Positions 7,933-18,539 of a DNA stretch of 64,000 nt are shown one piece after another. The stretch is from Roseibacillus persicicus (GTDB lineage: Bacteria > Verrucomicrobiota > Verrucomicrobiia > Verrucomicrobiales > Akkermansiaceae): the NCBI RefSeq assembly GCF_014651675.1, contig NZ_BMXI01000008.1, positions 178,463 to 242,462 on the forward strand, given 5' to 3'. Positions within the stretch are counted from its first letter, which is position 1; the number at the start of each line of letters is the position of its first letter. Made by a program: the position numbers and the translations under genes. Under the pieces are notes generated by a model. It had not been told where the DNA came from and did not search any database. It saw nothing but the letters and a program-made list of their open reading frames with translations.

Positions 7933-10900
7933 TCACAGAGCGCTTTTCAGGAAAGGCGCGGTCTGAGATTTTTTAGAGTTAGCGACTTGTTCGGGAGTGC
8001 CTTGGGCGACGATCGTTCCACCATCAGATCCGGCTTCGGGGCCGATGTCGATGATGTAGTCCGCTTGCGCCGCGAGGTCCATGTGGTGCTCGATGACGAT
8101 GACGGTGTGACCTTCCTCGACCAGGCGATGGAGAACGTCGATGAGCTTGGCCACGTCGCTGGCGTGCAGTCCGATGCTGGGTTCTTCGATGAGATAGAGG
8201 TTCGCGATCTTCATGCCCGAGAGCGCGGCTTTGGGGGAGCGCCCTTTGATCAGTTGCGAGACCAGTTTGATGCGCTGGGCCTCTCCGCCACTGAGGGTGG
8301 GGCTGGGTTGGCCGAGCTGCAGATAGCCCAGTCCAGTGTCCGCGAGGAGGGAAAGGGTTTTGCTGAGCTTGGGCACCGCCGAAAAGAATTCCGCGCTTTC
8401 CGCGATGGTCATGTGCAGGACCTCGCCGATGTTGCGGCCATTGTAGGTGACCTCCAGGGTGGCGGGATTGTAGCGGTCGCCCTCGCAGGCTTCGCAGTCA
8501 ATCCAGGTGGCGGGCAGGAAGTCCATCTCCAGCTTGATGCGTCCATTGCCTTTGCAGTCCGGGCATTGGCCTTCTTTATTATTGAAGGAAAAGCGCCCGG
8601 CATCGAAGCCCCGCATGCGGGCCTCGGGCAGGAGGGCGAAGAGCTTGCGGATTTCGTCGAAGAGTTTGACGTAGGTCGCGGGGCAGGAGCGCGAGGTCTT
8701 TCCGATGGGGGTTTGGTCGACCTCGTAGCAGGCTTTGAGATTTTGAAAGCCGCTGATCGACTTCCAGGTCTTCTCGACGGACTTTTTGGAAAGAGAGTCG
8801 AAGGCCGGCTTGATGGTGCCGCGCATCAGGGAAGACTTCCCGCAACCCGAGACTCCGGTGAGAACGGTGAGCCGTTCCAAGGGAATGGCCGCGTCAATGT
8901 TCTTGAGGTTGTTGTGGGTGCAGCCCTTCAACTTGAGCCAACCCTTGGAAGAGTTCTTGGCAGGAATCCTGCGCCGCGGTGGTTTGAGGAAAGGCTGATG
9001 CTCGTGACCGGTGGCCGCGATGAGTGCTCCGCCCAGTCGTCCCGCGCCGGGTCCGAGGTGAATCTGGGTGTCCGCGCGGTCCATGGTTTCTTCATCGTGT
9101 TCGACGATGAGGAGGCTGTTGCCCTTTTGCTGGAGAGCGCGCAGGGTGTCTAACAACTTCACGTTGTCGCGGGGATGCAGCCCGATGGTGGGCTCGTCGA
9201 GAACGTAGAGCACGCCCCGCAAGTTTGAGCCCAGCTGGGCAGCGAGTCGGATTCGCTGGGCCTCACCACCCGACAGGGTATTGGCTGAACGGTCGAGAGA
9301 GAGATAGCCCAGCCCAACCTCGGCGAGAAAGTGGAGGCGCTGGGTGAGCTCGGGCAAGATGTCGCGGGCGATCAGTTTGTCGCGACCAGTGAACTCCAGG
9401 GCCTCGATGGTGTCCTTGGCTTGCAAGACCGATTGGTTGGCAAGTGCGGGCAAGGAGAGGTGCATCTCCTCGGAGATGTAGACGTGACGTGCATCCTCAT
9501 TGAGACGGGTGCCGTAGCAATCGGGGCAGATGATGAGCTCGGTCTCCTCGGCTTTGTCGAGCTTGCGGTCGTAGTCGATCTCGGCTTCGGAGACCGAGTT
9601 GAAAGCGGAGGAATCGAAGCGACTGCGGCTGGTAGTGATGTGCCCGTAGCCCCGACAGCTCTTGCACCATCCGCGCGGGGAGTTGAAGGAGAAGTGGCTG
9701 GGGTCAGGCACGTCGAAGGAGCGGCCGGTGGCGGGGGAAACGCGGGCGGTGGACAGAGGGACGATCTTCTTTTGCGAAGTGAGCAGCCGACACGTGCCTT
9801 TGCCAATCTTGAGAGCTTCCGAGAGCTTCGCTGCCAAGTTGGCGGCGGTTGCCTTGTCTTCTTTGGAATCAAAGATCACGGCGTCGATGTCGTGCTCCAC
9901 AAAGCGCTCCAGTCGCTGGAAGCCTTCGGTTTCCTTGAATTGGCCATCTACTAGAACTCTCGTGTACCCCTGCTTGGCGGCCCAGGCGGCGACGTCGGTG
10001 TGGTACCCCTTGCGACCGCGGATGAGGGGGGCGAGGAGAACGATGGGGCCCTTCTTTGCCTCTGCCTTGAGCTTCTGCAAGATGGTGTCCTCGGTTTGCG
10101 AGATGACGGGAAGGCCGGACTCGGGACAATGCTGAACCCCGACTTTGGCAAAGAGGAGGCGCAGAAAGTGATAGAGCTCGGTGATGGTGGCCACCGTGGA
10201 CTTGCCGCCGCCGCGCGAGACCCGTTGCTCGATGGCGACGGTGGGGGGTAGTCCGGAGATCTTGTCGACATCGGGCTTTTCCAACTGCTCGGCAAACTGC
10301 CGCGCGTAGGGCGACATCGAGTCGAGGAAGCGCCGCTGCCCTTCGGCAAAGACGAGGTCGAAAGCGAGGGTGGATTTTCCCGATCCCGAAAGCCCGGTGA
10401 CGACCACCATCTCGTCGCGTGGGATCTCGAGGGTGATGTTCTTCAGGTTGTGATGACGCGCGCCGTGGATCGAGATCACGTTCTTCGCCTTTTCGGTGCG
10501 GGGAGTCGCGGCAGGCGTTTTGGCGCTCTTCGTCTTTCTCTTTTTTCCTAAGAGAGGAGCGAGGAACTCACCGGTGAGAGTCCCGGTCTTGGCGACTTCC
10601 TCCGGTGTGCCCTCCGCCACGATGTGACCGCCGTGGGTGCCGGCACCCGGGCCCATGTCGATGATGTGATCCGCGCACTTGATGACATCGAGGTTGTGCT
10701 CGATGACAAGCAGGGTGTGGCCGCTGTCGACCAGTCGCTGGAAGATGAGGACGAGGCGTTCGATGTCGATGAAGTGAAGGCCGGTGGTGGGCTCGTCGAG
10801 AATCAGGAGCTGGGATTCCAAGGTGGAGGTTCCTAACAGCTGGCAAAGTTTCAGCCGCTGGGATTCCCCTCCGGAAAGAGTGTTGAGCGGCTGTCCGAGG

Positions 10901-13473
10901 CGCAGATAGCCCAGGCCGACATCGATCAGGGGCTGCAGGAGGTGGGCCGCCTTGGTGAGAAGAGTGACTTCCTTCTTCGCCAAATCATCGTCGTTTGCGA
11001 GGAGGCGGGCGGTCCACTCCACGAATTCTTCGATGGTGAAGGTGAGGACGTCGGAGATACTAGAATCATAGTATTTGTAGTCGAGGGCCGACTGGTTGTA
11101 GCGCTTGCCTTCGCATTCCGGACAAGTGAGGTAGAGGTCGGAGAGGAACTGCATCTCGACTTTCTCAAAGCCATTGCCGAGGCAACGCTCGCAGCGACCC
11201 GCACCCGAGTTGAAGGAAAAGAAGCCGGGCTTGAGGGAGGCCGCTTTGGCTTCGGGAGTGAGGGTGAAGAGTTGGCGCACGGCTTCGAAGGCTCCGAGGT
11301 AAACCGCGGGAGTGGACTTGGGAGTCTTGGCCAAGGGCGTTTGGTCCACCAGCTGGACCGATCCGATGCGGCCCTGGGGAAAGACCAGCCGCGAGATGGG
11401 GGCGGGTTCTTCCTCCGACTCTTGACCTAGTTCGCGCGCCAGATTGAGAAAGAGACCATCGTGGGCGAGGGTGGATTTGCCACTGCCGGAGACTCCGGTC
11501 AAACAAGTGAAGCGCCCGAGGGGCAGCTTCAGGCTGACATCGCGCAGATTGTTCTGATTGACGCCCGCGAGCTCGAGAAAGTCTTTGGGTGCTCTCCGTT
11601 GTTCGGGAAGGGGGATGCTCTTTTGCCCATTGAGATAGGGCAGGGTGATGCTTTCCTTGGAGCTGCCCGTGCCGGGTCCCTGATAGACCAGATGGCCGCC
11701 GTGCTGACCGCTGCGGGGCCCGATATCGAGGAGGTTGTCGGCGGACTTCATCACCGCCTCATCATGCTCCACCACCAGGAGGGTATTGCCCTTGTCGCGC
11801 AGATCTTCCATCACCCCGATGAGGGCCTCGATGTCGCGTGGATGCAGTCCCACCGTGGGTTCGTCGAGCACGAAGAGAGTTTGCGAAAGACTGGTGCCGA
11901 GGCAGGTGGTGAGGTTGACGCGGGCGATTTCTCCCCCGCTCAGGGTGCGGGCCGGGCGGTCGAGGGTGAGGTAGGAAAGGCCGACTTGCTTGAGGTAGTC
12001 GAGCCGGGTCGTGATCTCCGAAAAGATGAGATCCAGAGTTTTGTCGAGAACCAGCGGCGGGGTCTCTTGCCGGACTTTTTCCATAAAGGTGGAGAGGTCC
12101 TCGATGGAGAGACGCCAGAGGTCGGGGAGGGTCTTGTCGGCGATCTTGAAGGCGAGGGCTTCCGGACGGAGGCGGCGACCCCGGCAGGCTCCGCATTGGG
12201 TATAGCTGCGGTAGCGGGCGAGAAAGATGCGGACGTGCATCTTGTAGGCCTTGCTTTCCATCCAGTCGAAAAAGCCCTTCACGCCATACCACTTGCCCTC
12301 TTGCCAAAGGGTCTCGGTGTCGGTGCTGCCGTTGCCCTCGCCATAGAGCAGCCAGTCCTGCTGGTCCGGGGTGAGGTGGCGGAAGGGTTCGTCGAGTTCG
12401 ATGCCGACTTCGGGCGCGAGCCGCTCGAGGTCCGCCTGGCATTCTTCGCCGCGCTCGCCTTGGAAAGGTTTCACGCAACCATCGGCGATGGAGAGGGAAG
12501 GGTTGGGGACCGCTTTTTGCAGATCGATGCCAATGACGCGCCCGAATCCCCGGCACTCGGGGCAAGCGCCGAGGGGATTGTTGAAGGTGAAGAGGGCCGA
12601 GGTCGGCTTTTGCAAAGGGGCCCAGCTGGTGCTGAAAACCTTGCCTGCGGAATTGTCAGCCGAGGGGGTCGCCAATCGAACAGTGGCTTCGCCCTTGCCG
12701 AGTCGCAGGGCGGCTTCGAGGGCTTCGAAGAGACGCGATTTGTTGCGCGAGGAGGCTTTGACGCGGTCTTGGATGACGTCGACTTTCCGGAAGGACGCCA
12801 GGTCGAGATCGGGATTGGGTTCGTCGGTTCGTTGGGCCGTGCCGTCGGGGAGGAGGAGACGCAGATAGCCTTGGGCGCTGAGGAAGGGGAAGAGATCTTC
12901 GCTATTGGTTTCGGCCGGGATGGGGACGGGGAAAGTGACGAGCACGGGCTCGTCGGCGAAGTGCTCGAGGGTCCAGGCGGCGGCGCTGGCGGGGGTGTCG
13001 GGCGAGATTTCTTCGCCGGTGCGCGGGTGGTAGCCTTTCGCGAGACGCGGGTAGAGGAGCTTCAGGTAATCGTTGATCTCCGTCAGGGTGCCCACGGTGG
13101 AGCGGGTGGTGCGGATCTGGTTTTTTTGCTCGATGGCGATGGCGGGCGGAATGTGGTCGATGCGATCCACCGCCGGCTTGTCCATGCGATCGAAGAACTG
13201 CCGGACGTAGGGCGAAAAGGTCTCCACATAGCGCCGCTGGCCCTCGGCGTAGAGGGTGTGGAAGGCGAGAGAGGACTTTCCCGAGCCCGAAGGCCCCGTC
13301 ACGACGGTGAGCTGGCCGAGGGGGATATCGACATCGAAGCCCTTCAGATTGTGCTGCCGGGCCCCGCGAACTTGGATCGCGTTCGGGCGCGTGGAGGCTT
13401 TTGAGGCGGTCTTCTTCGCGCGGGTGGAAGAAGACTTTTTGGGGGCTTTGCGGGCACTCTTTTTTGCGGGCAC
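7933..13473 (-). CDS. uvrA: Tandem (double-length) UvrA excinuclease ATPase
   Basis: The protein has 1,846 residues, about twice a normal UvrA, and is built as two complete UvrA units joined by a basic Ala/Lys/Pro linker near residues 985-1005. It has four Walker A motifs (GPSGSGKSS about residue 60, [27 protein letters not shown]) and four LSGGE signatures. Each half has UvrA-type zinc modules (for example [16 protein letters not shown]...[10 protein letters not shown] and CPDCKGNG...[10 protein letters not shown]). UvrA is the damage sensor of nucleotide excision repair and normally dimerises, so this chain could form an internal pseudo-dimer. The last Walker B reads [12 protein letters not shown] rather than LDEPTTGLH. 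The N-terminus is a Lys/Ala/Ser-rich tail before [18 protein letters not shown]. The gene stands alone, without uvrB. Whether the cell also has a standard UvrA cannot be judged here. Confidence 0.93.
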   Translation of the reverse strand: MPAKKSARKAPKKSSSTRAKKTASKASTRPNAIQVRGARQHNLKGFDVDIPLGQLTVVTGPSGSGKSSLAFHTLYAEGQRRYVETFSPYVRQFFDRMDKPAVDRIDHIPPAIAIEQKNQIRTTRSTVGTLTEINDYLKLLYPRLAKGYHPRTGEEISPDTPASAAAWTLEHFADEPVLVTFPVPIPAETNSEDLFPFLSAQGYLRLLLPDGTAQRTDEPNPDLDLASFRKVDVIQDRVKASSRNKSRLFEALEAALRLGKGEATVRLATPSADNSAGKVFSTSWAPLQKPTSALFTFNNPLGACPECRGFGRVIGIDLQKAVPNPSLSIADGCVKPFQGERGEECQADLERLAPEVGIELDEPFRHLTPDQQDWLLYGEGNGSTDTETLWQEGKWYGVKGFFDWMESKAYKMHVRIFLARYRSYTQCGACRGRRLRPEALAFKIADKTLPDLWRLSIEDLSTFMEKVRQETPPLVLDKTLDLIFSEITTRLDYLKQVGLSYLTLDRPARTLSGGEIARVNLTTCLGTSLSQTLFVLDEPTVGLHPRDIEALIGVMEDLRDKGNTLLVVEHDEAVMKSADNLLDIGPRSGQHGGHLVYQGPGTGSSKESITLPYLNGQKSIPLPEQRRAPKDFLELAGVNQNNLRDVSLKLPLGRFTCLTGVSGSGKSTLAHDGLFLNLARELGQESEEEPAPISRLVFPQGRIGSVQLVDQTPLAKTPKSTPAVYLGAFEAVRQLFTLTPEAKAASLKPGFFSFNSGAGRCERCLGNGFEKVEMQFLSDLYLTCPECEGKRYNQSALDYKYYDSSISDVLTFTIEEFVEWTARLLANDDDLAKKEVTLLTKAAHLLQPLIDVGLGYLRLGQPLNTLSGGESQRLKLCQLLGTSTLESQLLILDEPTTGLHFIDIERLVLIFQRLVDSGHTLLVIEHNLDVIKCADHIIDMGPGAGTHGGHIVAEGTPEEVAKTGTLTGEFLAPLLGKKRKTKSAKTPAATPRTEKAKNVISIHGARHHNLKNITLEIPRDEMVVVTGLSGSGKSTLAFDLVFAEGQRRFLDSMSPYARQFAEQLEKPDVDKISGLPPTVAIEQRVSRGGGKSTVATITELYHFLRLLFAKVGVQHCPESGLPVISQTEDTILQKLKAEAKKGPIVLLAPLIRGRKGYHTDVAAWAAKQGYTRVLVDGQFKETEGFQRLERFVEHDIDAVIFDSKEDKATAANLAAKLSEALKIGKGTCRLLTSQKKIVPLSTARVSPATGRSFDVPDPSHFSFNSPRGWCKSCRGYGHITTSRSRFDSSAFNSVSEAEIDYDRKLDKAEETELIICPDCYGTRLNEDARHVYISEEMHLSLPALANQSVLQAKDTIEALEFTGRDKLIARDILPELTQRLHFLAEVGLGYLSLDRSANTLSGGEAQRIRLAAQLGSNLRGVLYVLDEPTIGLHPRDNVKLLDTLRALQQKGNSLLIVEHDEETMDRADTQIHLGPGAGRLGGALIAATGHEHQPFLKPPRRRIPAKNSSKGWLKLKGCTHNNLKNIDAAIPLERLTVLTGVSGCGKSSLMRGTIKPAFDSLSKKSVEKTWKSISGFQNLKACYEVDQTPIGKTSRSCPATYVKLFDEIRKLFALLPEARMRGFDAGRFSFNNKEGQCPDCKGNGRIKLEMDFLPATWIDCEACEGDRYNPATLEVTYNGRNIGEVLHMTIAESAEFFSAVPKLSKTLSLLADTGLGYLQLGQPSPTLSGGEAQRIKLVSQLIKGRSPKAALSGMKIANLYLIEEPSIGLHASDVAKLIDVLHRLVEEGHTVIVIEHHMDLAAQADYIIDIGPEAGSDGGTIVAQGTPEQVANSKKSQTAPFLKSAL

Positions 13474-13703
13474 GCGCTAAGACTAGCGAGGGTGTCGGCC
13501 TTGGCTAATGGTTTTTGAAAAGGGTCGCCGCTTGTCTTTTGAACGATGGGATCCCAGTCACGGACGGAGATGTATTTTGTCCGGAAGCGCGGGCCGGAAG
13601 GGCGAGTTCGAACCTGGTGGAATGGCGGAGGAAGGAACGAGGATGGTTTAGTCTTGCGAAATTCTTTCCGAAAAGTTTGAACAACAAGAAAGTTTGTCAG
13701 TCT

Positions 13704-14504
13704 ATGTCATTAAGTGTTCCGATGTTCCCCAGTAAAAAAAGCCCCCAAAACCTCCTTCTGCTTGCCTTGGTAGCTACTCTCTCGAGTAGCTGCCAAGTCA
13801 GCAGCAAGTGGGATTCCAGTTCAGTTGTCCAGAATTTCCCCATGAACCACGCTCAGTCGCGGCCGGCCTCGTTTATTCCAGTAAAGTATCGAGTTCCAGC
13901 TCCAGATCCCAGTCGGGTGTCGGTCGCGACGGCAGGGCGTTCCACCCTGCTTGGGGTTCCACTTCCGACTTTTGGTCGCGAGCAGACCCGGGTCGCCGCG
14001 ATTCGGGAGAGTCGACCAACTTGGCCCCAACCAGTGGCCACCTATCATCCTCCGGTTCATCTGAACCCTCCTCCGGTTTCCACTCCCAGTGTGCGGGGAA
14101 AAGTTCGTCTCGTGAACGGATTGGCCATTGCGCCATCCGATGCTCCCCCCGTGGTCCATCGCGCGGTGGCTGCCGGCAATCGCTTGCAAAAGATGCCTTA
14201 CAAGTGGGGTGGCGGGCACGCCGTCCTCAATGACAATGGCTACGATTGTTCGGGCACGGTGAGCTATGTGCTCCGTGAGGCCGGCTTGATGAAGGGGCAG
14301 ATGCCTTCGCGAGGATTCTTCAACTATGGGGAATCAGGCGAGGGCGAGTGGATCACGGTTTGGGTGCGGGATGGCCATGTCTTCATGATCATCGGCGGGT
14401 TGCGGCTCGATACCGGTGGCTCCACCACCCGCACCGGACCGCGATGGAAGACCAGGAGCCGGAGCTACAAAGGACTGGTCCCCCGGCATCCCCGCGGGCT
14501 TTAG
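13704..14504 (+). CDS. NlpC/P60-like lipoprotein, putative cell-wall peptidase
   Basis: A protein of 266 residues. A hydrophobic segment followed by the lipobox LSSSC (Cys about residue 30) marks it as a lipoprotein. A long Pro/Ser/Val-rich linker leads to a C-terminal NlpC/P60-type domain: YKWGGGH...GYDCSGTVSYVL, with the catalytic Cys at about 182 and the likely His in DGHVFMII at about 225. Family members cut peptidoglycan stem peptides. The start at 13704 was chosen because the signal peptide begins there. The frame stays open upstream to about 13515, but that stretch is not protein-like. The stop overlaps the stop of the convergent GH97 gene. Confidence 0.75.
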   Translation: MSLSVPMFPSKKSPQNLLLLALVATLSSSCQVSSKWDSSSVVQNFPMNHAQSRPASFIPVKYRVPAPDPSRVSVATAGRSTLLGVPLPTFGREQTRVAAIRESRPTWPQPVATYHPPVHLNPPPVSTPSVRGKVRLVNGLAIAPSDAPPVVHRAVAAGNRLQKMPYKWGGGHAVLNDNGYDCSGTVSYVLREAGLMKGQMPSRGFFNYGESGEGEWITVWVRDGHVFMIIGGLRLDTGGSTTRTGPRWKTRSRSYKGLVPRHPRGL

Positions 14505-16516
14505 CGGGAGCTCCCGAGTTCTTTGGACGGGGAGCGGAACAGGACGCATGCTCCACCGCCAGCCGCCAACTTGAGGGTCAGGCTTTCACCAGAACGAACG
14601 GGGCGAACCTCGGTCTCATAGCTTTCCTGATTCTTCAAGTAGGAGGCGTCTTCTCCATCTTGAATGATGAGAGCTTCCATGGGCTGGGCACCGAGAAAGT
14701 CCAGAGGGACAACCAGTTCGCGAGGCTCCTCATTGGTGGTGGCGGCCAGGAGAATGGTGCCGTCCGCCGCAGTGCGTCGCATCACGATGTAGTTGCCAAT
14801 CTCGCCCGCAATGGTGGTGCTGTCTTGCCAAGGCTGTTTTTGTGCGGACAAGAAGGAGAAGAGCTCGGGGTGGGCGCCGAATGATTCCGGTGCATCCAAC
14901 ACGATCGATTGACCGCTGAAGGTGGCGAGGATGCGGGCGCATTCGCCTACGATGGTGGAAGGAATGGCCTCGAAGACGCGGGGCCGGTCCTTCTCGGCTC
15001 CTTCGAGAGCGAACATTCCATTGTTCATGTCGATGGGGCCGACCACCATGTTCACGAAGATGGAGGTGTTGAAGGTAGAGGGCGTGAAAGAGCGCTTGGC
15101 GTCAGCTTGGGCGTGGCAATACTCGCGGGTGGTGCAGTTGGGCCAAGTCCGGTAGTCGCCATTGGGGGGGATGGGGCCGTCGTGGAAGTTGCACATCAGC
15201 TTGTATTTGGCGCAAAGGCGGATGATCTCGTTGGTCTTGTTGACCTTGCCCTGGCGATTGGTGCCGGTCATGAAGCCATATTTGATGCCGGCCGCGCCCC
15301 AGGCTTGGTAGGTCGCGAGGGTTTCCTCGAAGTCGTAGTTGATTCGCGCTTTGTCGTTGATGTAGAGAAAGATGCCGACTCCTCGTTCCTGGCCGTATTT
15401 GATGAGGGCGGGGACGTCGATGGCCTCGTCCCAGTTTGGCGGTGCGGGGCTACGCACAATCTCACCGGAGGGCAGCTGTTTGAGCAAATGATCGCGGCTG
15501 ACCTTGGGGTCCATTTCTGGGTCGAACTCTGGGCCATACCAGTTGGCATCGAGCAGGAGGTAGGGGACCTCTTTCGCGCTGGCAAAATCGATGAACCGCT
15601 TCCAGGACGCCATGTCCAAGCCGTATTCGAAACCGTCTGGAGCGACGTATCCCCATGTGCGCCAGTCCCAGAAGGTGAGGCCGGGCTTGACCCAGGATGG
15701 ATCTTCGATGGCGCAAGGCGGATTGAGATTTTCCAGCAGATTGGCATCGACCAGGCCGCCTGCGGTGTCCGCGATGAGCATGGCTCGCCACGGGCTGGCG
15801 AAGGGGAGCTTGACGCTGGATTTCTCAATCCCCACTTGGAAGCCGTTGGTCGCCTCCTGTGGTCTCAAGTCCATCCAGCTGAAGTCATCGAGGTGCGCTT
15901 CCGCGATGGTTGCAAACGACTCTTCGTCAAATTGGATGGTCATTGGCAGTCGCCGGGTGGTCTCAATTTGATTGAGGGGTTCCGGTCCGACGTTCGGGGC
16001 CTCACCATTGTATGACCAGGCGGTGCCACTTTGAGAAAAGTTGAATTCGGTGAGGTCCTCCAAAATCACGAGGGGGGAGGAGTGATCGCCTTGCTCGATC
16101 TGATAGCGCAGGGCGAAGCCTTCGTCGTAAACGCGGAAAATGACCGTGAGCTTCGGGTCGGCGGGGTTTTCCGACCCAAGCGAGACGGAGGCCTGTTGAT
16201 AATGGTCGAGGATGCTCTTGTTCTTGCCCCAAACTGGCTCCCAAGTAGCCTTCTCAGTCTCAATCTTGGCATCAAGCGAATCCCACTTCACCGTCTTCGG
16301 CCCCCAGCGCAATCCGGTTTGGCTTTCGCTGACGAACGTTTCGTCATCGCGGTCGACTTGATAGGTGAGACCGTGATCCTTGAGCTCCCAGGTGAGGGAT
16401 AGGCGTCCGTCCGGAGATTGGATCCGGCTTTCGGCATTGGCGCAGTTGCATCCGAGGAATAGCACAACCGGAAGAGTCCGAAGTGAACGGGCGTTGACAT
16501 GGGGAAAAGACGACAT
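14501..16516 (-). CDS. Glycoside hydrolase family 97 (alpha-glucosidase-like)
   Basis: A protein of 671 residues with a signal peptide (VVLFLGCNCANAES), the GH97 N-terminal beta-sandwich (SPDGRLSLTWELK...), the TIM barrel (ATWEPVWG..., LLLDANWYG) and a C-terminal beta domain ending near the stop. In the barrel, GIKYGFM has Gly where retaining GH97 enzymes carry their Asp nucleophile. The block CNFHDGPIPPNGDYRTWPN followed by TTREYCHAQ is SusB-like. From these I infer an inverting enzyme, probably an alpha-glucosidase acting on exported or periplasmic oligosaccharide. The length fits the family. No susCD-like genes are adjacent; it stands alone. Confidence 0.9.
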   Translation of the reverse strand: MSSFPHVNARSLRTLPVVLFLGCNCANAESRIQSPDGRLSLTWELKDHGLTYQVDRDDETFVSESQTGLRWGPKTVKWDSLDAKIETEKATWEPVWGKNKSILDHYQQASVSLGSENPADPKLTVIFRVYDEGFALRYQIEQGDHSSPLVILEDLTEFNFSQSGTAWSYNGEAPNVGPEPLNQIETTRRLPMTIQFDEESFATIAEAHLDDFSWMDLRPQEATNGFQVGIEKSSVKLPFASPWRAMLIADTAGGLVDANLLENLNPPCAIEDPSWVKPGLTFWDWRTWGYVAPDGFEYGLDMASWKRFIDFASAKEVPYLLLDANWYGPEFDPEMDPKVSRDHLLKQLPSGEIVRSPAPPNWDEAIDVPALIKYGQERGVGIFLYINDKARINYDFEETLATYQAWGAAGIKYGFMTGTNRQGKVNKTNEIIRLCAKYKLMCNFHDGPIPPNGDYRTWPNCTTREYCHAQADAKRSFTPSTFNTSIFVNMVVGPIDMNNGMFALEGAEKDRPRVFEAIPSTIVGECARILATFSGQSIVLDAPESFGAHPELFSFLSAQKQPWQDSTTIAGEIGNYIVMRRTAADGTILLAATTNEEPRELVVPLDFLGAQPMEALIIQDGEDASYLKNQESYETEVRPVRSGESLTLKLAAGGGACVLFRSPSKELGSSR

Positions 16517-16952
16517 AATGCACCTATCAACTGCCGGTGCCGGTGCTATTGGACGAAATTTCAGGAGTTGTTCACACCGGTGGAACGCATTGAGGGGTCA
16601 GGGGTGGCTTGGAACCCATGACTTTGCGTAAGCGCTTGATTCTCTTTAATCAGTTCCCGAGAAAATCTGAACTGCTGCAGCGTCACGTCGTCCTCTCCGG
16701 CGGAGATTCCTGCCCCCGACTACTCTTTCGTCCTATAAAAACACCTATCCGAGTCCGCAATTGGTTCGGTGAAAGCACCCAAGGAGGCCTCAGGCGAGCG
16801 AGTGACTTCACCGCGGGGTGCCCGGATTTTTGTATGCACCGGATTGTTTTGAAAGCGTGGGCCAGATTTTTTTTCTGCTTCGGGCTGAATACTTTTTCAG
16901 AAGCCCGGGTCCTAGATAGCGAACCCCAATCGATAAGAAAGGAACCAATCCA
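16517..16952. other. Intergenic region, 436 bases
   Basis: No convincing gene on either strand. Open frames here lack coding character. The last 75 bases hold a hairpin-like segment (CGGGCTGAA...TTCAGAAGCCCG, 16881-16907) and a purine-rich ribosome-binding stretch (AAGAAAGGAACC) before the next gene. Promoters of both flanking divergent genes should lie here. Confidence 0.4.
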
Positions 16953-17345
16953 ATGAAGAAATTACTCGCTACAATCGCCGCCGCCATAGTCGGATTCATC
17001 GCCACTCCCAACACCGCCGAAGCAGGAGTTCATATCAGCTTCGGGTCAGGTAGTAGTTACGTAAGTGGACGTGCCAGTTGTGGATGCCCCATCTACACCA
17101 AGCGGGTGGTGCGTGGCTACGATTGCTATCGCCGACCCATCTACAGCTATGTCCGGGTCCCCTTCAATTGCAACTGTCGTTCGCATCGGGCCCCTGTTGT
17201 TCGTCATGGCTATTCCAGCCGTTGCGTGACCCCTCCCCGGCACGTAGCTCCCCATCGCGGACACCATCACCGCAACCACGGGAGCCATGGCCGGAGCAAC
17301 AGCCGTGCATCCCATGATCGTGGTCGCTACCATCGCGGCCGATAG
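16953..17345 (+). CDS. Small secreted Cys/His/Arg-rich protein
   Basis: A protein of 130 residues with a clear signal peptide (MKKLLATIAAAIVGFIATP...AEA). The mature part starts with a Gly/Ser segment and CGCPIYTKR, YDCYRRPIYSYVR and FNCNCRSH motifs, then becomes a His/Arg/Gly/Ser-rich low-complexity tail. No family recognised. The paired cysteines and His-rich tail could bind metal or form disulfides; that is inference. A good ribosome-binding site (AAGGAACC) and a strong terminator bracket it, so it is a free-standing, probably well-expressed gene. Confidence 0.75.
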   Translation: MKKLLATIAAAIVGFIATPNTAEAGVHISFGSGSSYVSGRASCGCPIYTKRVVRGYDCYRRPIYSYVRVPFNCNCRSHRAPVVRHGYSSRCVTPPRHVAPHRGHHHRNHGSHGRSNSRASHDRGRYHRGR

Positions 17346-17386
17346 AGGTCCGTGGGCCGGAAGTGAAGTGGCCGAATGAACTTCGA

Positions 17387-17419
17387 AAGGGACTCCGCGT
17401 GGAGTCCCTTTTCTTTTTA
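17387..17419 (+). terminator. Rho-independent terminator
   Basis: A perfect 10-bp stem AAGGGACTCC / GGAGTCCCTT around the tetraloop GCGT, followed by TTTCTTTTT, 41 bases after the Cys/His-rich gene. Confidence 0.9.
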
Positions 17420-17469
17420 CCCAAGAGTTTTTGGCAAAGAAGGTCCCTTGAGTTCCGTTCATAAGGTAT

Positions 17470-18477
17470 ATGATACGTGCCACCCTGTTACTGTTTCTCG
17501 TTTCTCTGGTTTCGCTTCGGGCCAATTCCACGGACGAGGTGATCCTCTCGGTGCAACGTTGTATTGAGCAGGGGGAGTCTTTTGGAGAAGTAGAGGAGAC
17601 TTTGGAAGATCTCTCCATCGCGGATTTGAAGAGCCTCTCCGCCACTTTCGAGAAAGCGTGGCTGGGCTTGGAGAAAGACTACTTGCAAAGCTATTCCAAC
17701 TTCGTGAGCTCCCGCTTCAAGGGACCGGCCCGCACGGAGAATATGAAGCGGGTGCGCGAACTGCGGAAGAACTTCCATGCTGTCCGCCAACTGGGGGAGG
17801 GGCCGATGAAGGCGAAATTGAAGGAAGTCTCCATGCCGGCGATGAAGGAGTTGCGCGCCATCCTGATGCCCGAGTCCAAGGACCTCCTCCCCGAAGCGCC
17901 GGATGAATTGAAGGAAAAGCATCGTCTGGTGCATGGCCTTGCTGAATTCCGCGATCTTCTGCAGGAATACGCGGTCTCGGTGGGGGCTGATGACACCCCC
18001 GGAACGCTGAAGGCCGCCGAACAAGCCATCGTAGCCAAGTATCAGGACCTCGATCGCAAGGGTTTGAGAATCATCGAAGACAATGACAAAATCGCTGCCA
18101 AGGCCGACCTCCCCGAGGCTGAGCGTCGTGGTATCCGCGAGTTGAATGAGATGCGTTTGCTCATCGAACAGAACGCCCTCGAAATCGATCCCAAGCTCTG
18201 CGATGCCGCGCGTGGCCATTCCCAGGATATGGCGGAGAAAGGATTCTTCGCCCACGACTCACCAGTTCCCGGCAAGAAGACACCCTCCGACCGGGCGCGC
18301 GCGGCAGGAACTACCGGCGGGGGGGAAAACATCTACATGGGCTCGCCCCAGCCCGAAGCCGCGAACAAGGGCTGGTTTTTCTCCCCCGGTCACCACAAGA
18401 ACATGTTCTCGCCCGGCTACCGTCGAGTGGGCTTGGGTCAGTTCAACCGTCACTGGACCCAAATGTTTGGCGGTTAA
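17470..18477 (+). CDS. CAP-domain (SCP/PR1-like) secreted protein
   Basis: A protein of 335 residues with an N-terminal signal peptide (ATLLLFLVSLVSLRANS), a long alpha-helical, charged middle region (about residues 20-215), and a C-terminal CAP domain. The CAP domain shows LNEMRLL...L...DPKLCDAARGHSQDMAEKGFFAHDSP, then GENIYMG, GWFFSPGHHKNMFSPGYRRVGLG and WTQMFGG. The conserved His residues (GHSQDM, GHHKNM) and Glu (GENI) of the CAP cavity are present. Bacterial CAP proteins are extracellular; some bind lipid or act as proteases, so the activity is uncertain. It sits 62 bases before the next gene in the same direction. Confidence 0.85.
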   Translation: MIRATLLLFLVSLVSLRANSTDEVILSVQRCIEQGESFGEVEETLEDLSIADLKSLSATFEKAWLGLEKDYLQSYSNFVSSRFKGPARTENMKRVRELRKNFHAVRQLGEGPMKAKLKEVSMPAMKELRAILMPESKDLLPEAPDELKEKHRLVHGLAEFRDLLQEYAVSVGADDTPGTLKAAEQAIVAKYQDLDRKGLRIIEDNDKIAAKADLPEAERRGIRELNEMRLLIEQNALEIDPKLCDAARGHSQDMAEKGFFAHDSPVPGKKTPSDRARAAGTTGGGENIYMGSPQPEAANKGWFFSPGHHKNMFSPGYRRVGLGQFNRHWTQMFGG

Positions 18478-18539
18478 ATCGACTCTAAAGGCTTGAGATT
18501 CCTTCTCAGCGGACGAAGCTTCCCCCTCCCTGATTCACC

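Noticed and set aside
13541..13650. Possible tRNA around a GTTCGAAC T-loop-like octamer
   Set aside because: No matching T-stem, anticodon stem or acceptor stem could be folded on either strand.
14501..14504. Overlapping convergent stops of the NlpC and GH97 genes
   Set aside because: Compact tail-to-tail overlap is common and not informative.
16609..16956. Open frame of 115 codons before the Cys/His-rich gene
   Set aside because: No coding composition or domain, and it overlaps the ribosome-binding site of the real gene.
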